Below, in pieces: positions 6,047-11,580 of a stretch of DNA of 15,090 bases. The first letter of the stretch is position 1. Each line of letters begins with the position of its first letter. Under the pieces are notes generated by a model, which had not been told where the DNA came from, searched no databases, and saw only the letters and a list, made by a program, of their open reading frames with translations. The stretch lies in the NCBI GenBank assembly GCA_015231395.1, contig JADGBP010000010.1:1-15090 (forward strand). The letters run 5' to 3'. The stretch is from Desulfamplus sp. Its GTDB lineage: Bacteria; Desulfobacterota; Desulfobacteria; Desulfobacterales; Desulfobacteraceae. A program made the translations under genes and the position numbers.

Positions 6047-6430
6047 ATGATCACTCTGTTATTAATCAGTACACGAAATGATGCACTGGTCGATCTGTCA
6101 TCCGGTCTGAAAAAAGATGAGGGAATCGAAATCATTCAGGTGGAATCGGGTCTGAAGGCCCTTGATCAAATTTCAAAAAAGTTCTTTGACCTTGTTATTT
6201 CCGATGAAACGACAGTGGACATCACGGGGCTTGAATTTGCGAAAAAACTTCTTCAGGTCAGTCCCGCAACAAACTGTGCGATTGTAAGCCCCCTTTCTTC
6301 AAAGGAATTTCATGAGGCAAGTGAGGGATTGGGGATATTGATGCAGCTCCCTGTCCGCCCCGATGAAAAACAGGCGGAGGCGTTGCTGAAACATCTGAAA
6401 AAAATTTTGCTTTTGACAAACAAGCGTTGA
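6047..6430 (+). CDS. Stand-alone receiver-like protein with degenerate phosphorylation site
   Basis: The 127-aa product has the length and strand pattern of a CheY-type receiver. FFDLVISDETTVDITGLEF aligns with the usual phospho-acceptor strand, so the Asp in ISDE is kept. The N-terminal acidic pair that binds magnesium is replaced (LLLISTRND), the Thr/Ser switch position reads IVSPLSS, and the conserved Lys near the end is Arg in LPVRP. Phosphorylation is therefore doubtful, and the protein may act as a binding partner rather than a two-component switch. An AGAGG site lies 9 nt before the ATG. It precedes the two ATPases by 47 nt and is probably cotranscribed. Family assignment is good; function is unknown. 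Confidence 0.75.
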   Translation: MITLLLISTRNDALVDLSSGLKKDEGIEIIQVESGLKALDQISKKFFDLVISDETTVDITGLEFAKKLLQVSPATNCAIVSPLSSKEFHEASEGLGILMQLPVRPDEKQAEALLKHLKKILLLTNKR

Positions 6431-6477
6431 TCGAAGTTGAATGAAGCACCAAGTTGATCGAAAAGGAGATCAAAACC

Positions 6478-7383
6478 TTGATTATAAGTATTGCAAGCGG
6501 AAAAGGCGGGACAGGAAAAACAACCGTCGCGACGAATCTGGCTGTTTCCCTTGAAACAGGTGGGACAGGAAAAACAACCATCGCGACGAATCTGGCGGTT
6601 TCCCTTGGAACAGGCGTCCAGCTTCTGGATTGCGATGTGGAGGAGCCGAATTGTCATCTTTTTTTAAATCCCGTCATTCATGAAAAGGAGACCGCCTATA
6701 CACCGGTTCCGAAGATCGATGAGGCGAAATGCACCTTATGCCGGAAGTGCGTCGAAATCTGCCGGTTCAGGGCCATTATGGTGATCGGCAAGACGGTGCT
6801 CACCTTTCCCGAACTTTGTCACGGCTGCGGCGGCTGCATGGCGGTATGTCCTGAAAAGGCGATTTCCGAAACAGGGCGGGAACTCGGCGTTGTTGAAAAA
6901 GGAACCGTCGATGATCTCCACTTCGCACATGGGATTATCAGAGTCGGAGAGGCCATGTCCCCCCCGCTGATAAGGAAAGTCAGATCGTTGACACAACCGG
7001 AAACGATCACGATTATCGATGCTCCGCCCGGAACATCCTGCCCGGTCATCACGGCCATGAAAGGGGCCGACTTTGTTCTGCTGGTCACCGAACCCACACC
7101 TTTCGGTCTTCATGATCTGAGATTGGCGGTCGAAGCGGTCAAAATTCTGAAGATTCCGGCGGGGCTGGTGATCAACCGTTGTGATATCGGAGACCCAGGC
7201 GTCAGGGAATACGCGAAACAGGAAAACCTTCCGGTTCTGATGGAAATCCCCTTTGACCGTAAAATCGCTGAATCGTATTCGCGGGGAAAGCTGATCGTCG
7301 AGGCCATGCCGGAATGGAGGAAGAACTTCCTGAAATTATACCGGGATATTGAAAAAATCGTGAGGCAGGGGGGAGCGAATTGA
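6478..7383 (+). CDS. MinD/ParA-superfamily ATPase with inserted 2x[4Fe-4S] ferredoxin domain, duplicated P-loop
   Basis: This 301-aa protein belongs to the P-loop ATPase group with an inserted ferredoxin domain. The deviant Walker A is SGKGGTGKTT (residues 7-16, signature Lys9, catalytic-site Lys14). LLDCDVEEPN follows, then CTLCRKCVEIC (about 85-95) and CHGCGGCMAVCP (about 115-126), eight Cys for two [4Fe-4S] clusters. IIDAPPGTSCP is the switch II/Walker B region. Residues 10-27 are repeated at 28-45, so a second GGTGKTT lies 18 residues on but lacks the signature Lys before GG. The frame opens at TTG 6454, but AAGGAG at 6463-6468 is correctly spaced for TTG 6478, which gives the usual family start MIISIASGKGG. 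The stop overlaps the next start (TGATG). Likely role: ATP-driven cluster assembly, transfer or positioning with the NifX-like proteins. Confidence 0.93.
   Translation: MIISIASGKGGTGKTTVATNLAVSLETGGTGKTTIATNLAVSLGTGVQLLDCDVEEPNCHLFLNPVIHEKETAYTPVPKIDEAKCTLCRKCVEICRFRAIMVIGKTVLTFPELCHGCGGCMAVCPEKAISETGRELGVVEKGTVDDLHFAHGIIRVGEAMSPPLIRKVRSLTQPETITIIDAPPGTSCPVITAMKGADFVLLVTEPTPFGLHDLRLAVEAVKILKIPAGLVINRCDIGDPGVREYAKQENLPVLMEIPFDRKIAESYSRGKLIVEAMPEWRKNFLKLYRDIEKIVRQGGAN
6505..6612. repeat. 54-bp tandem duplication of the P-loop coding segment
   Basis: Copy 1 is 6505-6558 and copy 2 is 6559-6612. They differ at four positions by eye (GGC/GGT, GTC/ATC, GCT/GCG, GAA/GGA). The unit is exactly 18 codons, so the frame continues. 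Two of the changes are amino-acid replacements, V to I and E to G. Confidence 0.93.
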
Positions 7384-8285
7384 TGAAAGAACTCGTTATC
7401 ATAAGCGGCAAGGGAGGCACCGGCAAGACAAGTCTTACCGCCGCCTTTGCGTCGCTGGCTGAAAACATGGTTTTATGCGATGCGGATGTGGATGCCGCCG
7501 ATCTTCATTTGCTGATGAATCCCACGATAACATCGAGCTCCGATTTTATGGGAGGCTGTCTTGCGGTCATTAATTCGGAAAAGTGTACAAAGTGCGGCCT
7601 TTGCATGGAACTCTGCCGATTTAACGCAATAAGAAAGAACTCTGAACAGGATTCCCTTAAGGTGGATGAAATCGATTGCGAAGGGTGCGGCGTCTGCGTT
7701 GATTTATGCCCGGAACAGGCCATTGACTTTCCAGTGAAAACCTGCGGGGAATGGTATCTTTCAGAGACCCGTTTCGGCCCCATGATCCACGCGCGGCTGG
7801 GAATCGCTGAAGAGAATTCCGGCAAACTGGTGACGCTGGTGAGACGGGAGGCCGGAAAGCTCGCCGAGAGCCGGAATGCCGATCTGATCATCACGGACGG
7901 TCCTCCCGGCGTGGGCTGTCCGGTGATCGCCTCCATCGGCGGCGCAACGGCAATCGTCATCGTGGCGGAACCGACGGTTTCAGGCCTGCACGATATGGAA
8001 CGGGCTGTCCGTCTGGCGGCACATTTCAAGGTTCCGGGCATGGTTTGCGTAAACAAATTTGATCTGAACCCTGATAAAACGCGGGAGATTCTGGAACTGG
8101 CGAAAGAAAGGAAGATGACGGTTCTTGAAAGCATACCGTATGATCCGGTGTTCACAAAATCGATGATTCAGGGGAAAACGATCATTGAATATGAAAATGA
8201 AAATGGAAACAGTTCAGAGACCTGCCGAATCATCCGGGAGATTTGGGATACAATCATCTCATCGCCCGTAATGGCACAAAAATGA
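7383..8285 (+). CDS. MinD/ParA-superfamily ATPase with inserted 2x[4Fe-4S] ferredoxin domain, second copy
   Basis: This 300-aa paralogue of the preceding gene has an intact single Walker A, ISGKGGTGKTS, near its N-terminus. CDADVDAADLH follows, then CTKCGLCMELC and CEGCGVCVDLCPEQA for two [4Fe-4S] clusters, ITDGPPGVGCP for the switch II region, and VNKFDLN near the nucleotide-base site. The start is ATG 7383, overlapping the upstream stop by 1 nt (TGATG) with a GGGGGGAG site before it; a TTG at 7380 is possible but less likely. Tandem pairs of this type occur in the Desulfovibrio orp locus. The two proteins probably work together, and here the second has the normal P-loop length. The base composition is clearly richer in GC than in the flanking minus-strand genes. 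Confidence 0.94.
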   Translation: MKELVIISGKGGTGKTSLTAAFASLAENMVLCDADVDAADLHLLMNPTITSSSDFMGGCLAVINSEKCTKCGLCMELCRFNAIRKNSEQDSLKVDEIDCEGCGVCVDLCPEQAIDFPVKTCGEWYLSETRFGPMIHARLGIAEENSGKLVTLVRREAGKLAESRNADLIITDGPPGVGCPVIASIGGATAIVIVAEPTVSGLHDMERAVRLAAHFKVPGMVCVNKFDLNPDKTREILELAKERKMTVLESIPYDPVFTKSMIQGKTIIEYENENGNSSETCRIIREIWDTIISSPVMAQK

Positions 8286-8310
8286 ATCCGGTGGGCTTAT
8301 GATTTTAATG

Positions 8311-8331
8311 TGAAAACAGCTCTTGTTTTCA
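8311..8331 (+). other. Small hairpin in the leader of the second NifX-like gene
   Basis: TGAAAACA (8311-8318) and TGTTTTCA (8324-8331) pair perfectly around a 5-nt loop. The stem is AT-rich and no T tract follows, so it is a weak terminator or a leader structure at best. Confidence 0.3.
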
Positions 8332-8387
8332 TGCTTAGGGGTGGCAGAATTCTGACCATGAACGTATTAACTTTATAACGGTAACAA

Positions 8388-8413
8388 TATCATTATAATA
8401 TATCATTATAATA
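8388..8413 (+). repeat. 13-bp perfect direct repeat, possible promoter region
   Basis: TATCATTATAATA occurs twice head to tail (8388-8400, 8401-8413) directly before the AAGGAG site of the next gene. Each copy contains TATAAT, so several -10 boxes overlap; I see no well-spaced -35. The 151-nt gap after the ATPase gene may therefore hold its own promoter. Confidence 0.6.
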
Positions 8414-8436
8414 TAATATATAAGGAGAATTGACGT

Positions 8437-8823
8437 ATGAATAATGGAAGAGTGGCAATACCGTCCGAGAAAGACGGCGGACTTGACGGCATTCGGTCGG
8501 GACATTTCGGTCATTGCGATGTGTTTACGCTGGTTGATGTGGAAAATGGGGAGATCAGGAATGTTTCAATTCTTCAAAACAGGGAGCACGTTCAGGGGGG
8601 GTGCATGGTTCCGGTCAACCTTCTTTCGGAGAACAAGGTAAACGCCCTGGTTGTCGGCGGCATCGGAATGCGTCCGCTGATGGGATTCCGTCAGGCCGGC
8701 ATCAATGTTTATCATGACGCGGTCCGTGCTGAAATCAGGCCGGTCGTGGAAGACCTTATTGCTGGCAAACTTCCCCTGATCTCTGATAATCAGGTTTGCG
8801 GCGGGGGTGGCGGGCATATATGA
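8437..8823 (+). CDS. NifX/NifB-type dinitrogenase Fe-Mo cofactor family protein
   Basis: The 128-aa product reads MNNGRVAIPSEKDGGLDGIR, then SGHFGHCDVFTLVDVENGEI, NALVVGGIGMRPLMGFRQAGI and a tail ending VCGGGGGHI. The FGHCD, VVGGIGMRPL and AGINVY stretches are characteristic of the small dinitrogenase iron-molybdenum cofactor fold (as in MTH1175-like proteins and orange protein). His22, His25 and Cys26, Cys56 (QGGC) and the C-terminal Cys/His tail are candidate metal ligands. AAGGAG at 8422-8427 precedes ATG 8437 by 9 nt. Proposed role: carrier or holder of a metal-sulfur cluster served by the upstream ATPases. This part is inference. Confidence 0.9.
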   Translation: MNNGRVAIPSEKDGGLDGIRSGHFGHCDVFTLVDVENGEIRNVSILQNREHVQGGCMVPVNLLSENKVNALVVGGIGMRPLMGFRQAGINVYHDAVRAEIRPVVEDLIAGKLPLISDNQVCGGGGGHI

Positions 8824-8860
8824 TAAAGGAATTAAACTATGCAAAGAGGAGAAACGGATA

Positions 8861-9220
8861 ATGAAAATAGCTGTTACGTCCAAGGATAAAAACCTTGATG
8901 CACCGATTGATCCCAGATTCGGACGTGCCGCATTCATACTGATCGTCGATTCTGAAACGCTGGAAGTCGATGTTCTGGACAATACTGAAAATGCGGATGC
9001 GTTTAAAGGGGCTGGAATTCAGGCGGCATCCATGATCAGCGACAAAGGGGCTGAAGTGCTTCTTACCGGTTACTGCGGTCCGAATGCGTTTAAAGCGTTG
9101 AACGCCGCTGAAATTAAAGTGGTGAATGACGTGAGCGGAACGGTCAGGGAAGCCGTAAAAACATTCAAGGAAGGAAAATCGGTATTTGCCGATGCTGCGA
9201 ATGTGGAGGGACACTGGTAG
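8861..9220 (+). CDS. NifX-type dinitrogenase Fe-Mo cofactor family protein
   Basis: This 119-aa protein begins MKIAVTSKDKNLDAPIDPRF, the typical opening of the family, and continues with VLLTGYCGPNAFKALNAAEI and VREAVKTFKEGK. It lacks a His-rich tail. Cys is limited to GYCG, a position often occupied by a ligand in related proteins. The frame is open from 8807, but AGAGGAGA at 8845-8852 is well placed for ATG 8861, and that start gives the canonical N-terminus. It follows the previous NifX-like gene by 37 nt and is surely in the same operon. With the N-terminal domain of the 3432 gene it makes three family members in one locus. Confidence 0.9.
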   Translation: MKIAVTSKDKNLDAPIDPRFGRAAFILIVDSETLEVDVLDNTENADAFKGAGIQAASMISDKGAEVLLTGYCGPNAFKALNAAEIKVVNDVSGTVREAVKTFKEGKSVFADAANVEGHW

Positions 9221-9299
9221 ATTGTGGAAAAACGTTTGAAGTTCTTATTGCCGGATCATCCGACCTTCCGAAGATGTCTTGAGAAAAGGGTAATTAACA

Positions 9300-9764
9300 A
9301 TGAGCGAAATAGAAAAAACAGAACAGCTCCATCACGATTGGCGTGAGAGTGAGAACGAACGAAAAATGCTTTCGGATATGGGGTATTCACAAAAAGCGAT
9401 TGAATACTATATTCGGAAACCTTACATGACCGCACTTGTGGATGCCGACCATGTTTCTGAAATGACGGGCACCTGCGGCGATACGATGAAAATTTCCTTG
9501 AAGATCCGCCGGGGAATGATCGAGGATGTCGGATATCAGGTGCTGGGTTGTCCGGGTGCGGTCGCCTCCGCAATGGCGGTTGTCGATCTGATAAAGGGAG
9601 GCAGTCTTGAAAATGCCGGCAAAATCAACGACAATGATGTTTTCAAGGCACTTGAAGATATGCCTGCTAAAAAACATCATTGCATTCAGCTCTCGGTAAA
9701 AACACTGCATAAGGCTGTCGATGAATACCGTCGGAAAGAATCGAAAATCAAAACCATAAATTAA
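9300..9764 (+). CDS. IscU/NifU-N type Fe-S cluster scaffold protein
   Basis: This 154-aa protein shows the three-Cys arrangement of IscU-type scaffolds: GTCGDTMKISLKI (Cys59), LGCPGAVASAMAVVDLIKG (Cys84) and KKHHCIQLSVKTLHKAV (Cys128). An Asp follows soon after the first Cys (CGD), as in the family. The first 45 residues (MSEIEKTEQLHHDW...) are an N-terminal extension predicted to be helical. An AAGGG stretch lies 9 nt before ATG 9300. The protein would assemble [2Fe-2S] or [4Fe-4S] clusters on the Cys residues and hand them to the neighbouring ferredoxin-type ATPases or NifX-like proteins. No cysteine desulfurase gene is in the window. It is the last plus-strand gene of the block, 79 nt after the NifX-like gene. 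Confidence 0.88.
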   Translation: MSEIEKTEQLHHDWRESENERKMLSDMGYSQKAIEYYIRKPYMTALVDADHVSEMTGTCGDTMKISLKIRRGMIEDVGYQVLGCPGAVASAMAVVDLIKGGSLENAGKINDNDVFKALEDMPAKKHHCIQLSVKTLHKAVDEYRRKESKIKTIN

Positions 9765-9794
9765 ATACTGGGGCATATATCTGTAGGTTTCCAA

Positions 9795-9866
9795 ATAATT
9801 AAATTGGCAAGAGTAGGGGGCAAGCACAAAGGATTGCCCCTACAGTGATCTTGTCAATTTAATTAT
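9795..9866. repeat. Composite palindrome (nested inverted repeats), REP/MITE-like or bidirectional terminator
   Basis: The outer arms ATAATTAAATTGGCAAGA (9795-9812) and TCTTGTCAATTTAATTAT (9849-9866) are inverted with one mismatch. Inner arms GTAGGGGGCAA (9813-9823) and TTGCCCCTAC (9834-9843) are inverted with one extra G. The GTAGGGGCAA...TTGCCCCTAC core resembles dispersed palindromes common in this phylum (recalled, not searched). It lies between convergent genes and includes the last codons and stop of the minus-strand sensor. Confidence 0.75.
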
Positions 9867-11580
9867 CTGAAAAACTATATAGCCCTATATCCGAATAATA
9901 TTTCTTAGCACAATCTTGGCAAACACTGTGGCTGAACTCTGCATTTGAACGGTCTCTGATATAAACTTCAATCTGATTCCAGTAGCCCTTGTCATCTCTG
10001 ATTTTTTTACAATGGGCACATATTGGAAGCAAGCCGCTTAACTGCTTTACCTCTTTAAGGGCTTTTTGAAGATCTGAAATCAATTTTTCTTTTTCCAGAT
10101 CCACTTGCTTTCTTTCTGTGATATCTTGAAAAATAGTTGCGAACTTATTTTTTTCAGGACTAAATGCCATTACTTCAAACCATCTTCCAACAGGCTTGGA
10201 GTAAGACTCAAAGCGTAATTCTTCATTTGCAAGAGCCACTTTGCCATAGTTCCCTATCCAGTTTGCAGGGTCTTTTTCAATTTCTGGCAGGACTCGAGTA
10301 ACTTTTTTCCCGATGATATTTTCCTTTTTTAGTCCTGTTAAATCCTCAAATGCAGAGTTGATTTCCAAAAAAATGTAATCAACAGGCTTCCCCTGATCAT
10401 CAAGGACTATCTGATGTAGGGCAAACCCGTTCATCATGTTCTCGAACAACAGACGATATTTTTCTTCGCTGTTACGCAGAGTTTCTTCAATTGTTTTTCG
10501 GAAAGCCACCTCTGTTTTAAGTCTTTTGTTCCAAAATAAAACAATACCAAGAAGAATAGATGCAATTCCGATGACACTTAAAACCCACTTTATAATATCG
10601 GCTTTTTTTATCCCATATTCATATTTGATGGAAAGCCACTTGTTTAGTATGCTTGATTGTTCATCTGGCGTCATGGTAGCAAGTGTCTTGTTTATAATAC
10701 TCACCAATTCCGGCCAGTCGTTACGTATAGCCATAGCTTGATTATGGTTTTCAAATGGGGTTGGTGCTGCAACTTTTACATTAGTATATCCTTTTGTTCG
10801 TATCATGTAAGTCGTCATAATAAGATTGCCAATATATGCGTCAACCGAACCTGTTGCTAAATCTTTAATCGGTATCTCTGCATAATTGTTCAATTTGGCT
10901 GAAACTACTTTAAGGTTGATTTCAGGGTAATCCTGTTTCAGCTTTTGATGAATTACATAGCCCTCTTCAACAGATACAGTTTTCCCTTTCAAATCTTCTA
11001 TTGAACTTACAAACTCTGCATCTGATCTGGTGAATATAACCCATGGGGCAAAAATATATTCATTTGTAAAAAGCATCTTTGTTTTGCGTTCATCAGTAAT
11101 TTTAGCAGTTGGAACCATATCCACAACACGATGCTCTTCTATGTATTTAAGGGCGTCAGGCCAAGATACTTCAGAGTCTTGAATATAGTGAAATTTAATA
11201 CCATTACGATCAAATATGAATGTCAAATAATCTATAGCGATCCCTCCAGTGTTCCCATCTGTAATCATAAATGGAGGTGCACTGCCTATGCGGACATTTA
11301 CAGTATGATTTTTACTTAGCCATGTTTTCTCTTCTAAAGTGAGTTCTATTGTTGAATCATCTCCAAATGTTGAATCATCTCCAAATGTTGAATCCTCTCC
11401 AAATGTTGAATCATCTCCAAAACAGGGAGATGTTACATTGAAAAACATGAGCAAAATAAGACAAATTATAGCTATTCCTTTATACTTTAAACCAGGATGT
11501 TTTTTATTTTGGACATTAACATGCTGTGAATTAGGATGGTTTTTATGCGGTGAATCAGGACAGTTTTTATTTAATATCAT
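9859..11580 (-). CDS. Membrane sensor: extracellular solute-binding (SBP_bac_3-like) domain, PAS, C-terminal CxxC...CxxC module, no kinase
   Basis: This is a 573-aa protein. A polar 34-residue lead is followed by a hydrophobic signal/anchor (IAIICLILLMFF). Four copies of a six-residue repeat (FGDDST) come next, then a family 3 solute-binding domain at about 85-320 (VNVRIGSAPPFMITDG, ATGSVDAYIGN), TM at about 330-350, and a PAS domain at about 370-490. The C-terminus LLPICAHCKKIRDDKGYWNQ continues to a second CxxC (Cys521, 524, 554, 557), a likely metal-binding module common at the ends of signalling proteins in this phylum. There is no HisKA/HATPase, GGDEF or MCP domain. The frame is open from GTG 11589, but AAAGGG at 11590-11595 suits ATG 11580. 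That start overlaps the upstream kinase stop by 14 nt, so the two genes are coupled and may form one signalling unit. Confidence 0.85.
   Translation of the reverse strand: MILNKNCPDSPHKNHPNSQHVNVQNKKHPGLKYKGIAIICLILLMFFNVTSPCFGDDSTFGEDSTFGDDSTFGDDSTIELTLEEKTWLSKNHTVNVRIGSAPPFMITDGNTGGIAIDYLTFIFDRNGIKFHYIQDSEVSWPDALKYIEEHRVVDMVPTAKITDERKTKMLFTNEYIFAPWVIFTRSDAEFVSSIEDLKGKTVSVEEGYVIHQKLKQDYPEINLKVVSAKLNNYAEIPIKDLATGSVDAYIGNLIMTTYMIRTKGYTNVKVAAPTPFENHNQAMAIRNDWPELVSIINKTLATMTPDEQSSILNKWLSIKYEYGIKKADIIKWVLSVIGIASILLGIVLFWNKRLKTEVAFRKTIEETLRNSEEKYRLLFENMMNGFALHQIVLDDQGKPVDYIFLEINSAFEDLTGLKKENIIGKKVTRVLPEIEKDPANWIGNYGKVALANEELRFESYSKPVGRWFEVMAFSPEKNKFATIFQDITERKQVDLEKEKLISDLQKALKEVKQLSGLLPICAHCKKIRDDKGYWNQIEVYIRDRSNAEFSHSVCQDCAKKYYSDIGLYSFSDN
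11350..11421. repeat. 18-bp tandem repeat, four units, inside the periplasmic sensor gene
   Basis: Units TGTTGAATCATCTCCAAA are at 11350-11367, 11368-11385, 11386-11403 (one base change, giving Glu for Asp) and 11404-11421. They encode FGDDST repeats on the minus strand, directly after the membrane anchor. Confidence 0.92.

Noticed and set aside
6454..6477. Longer N-terminus of the first ATPase from TTG 6454
   Set aside because: The Shine-Dalgarno AAGGAG lies inside this stretch and is placed for TTG 6478, which yields the standard family start.
8349..8364. Second sigma54-type promoter (TGGCAG-N5-TGACC near 8342)
   Set aside because: The invariant GC at -12 is absent at the correct distance.
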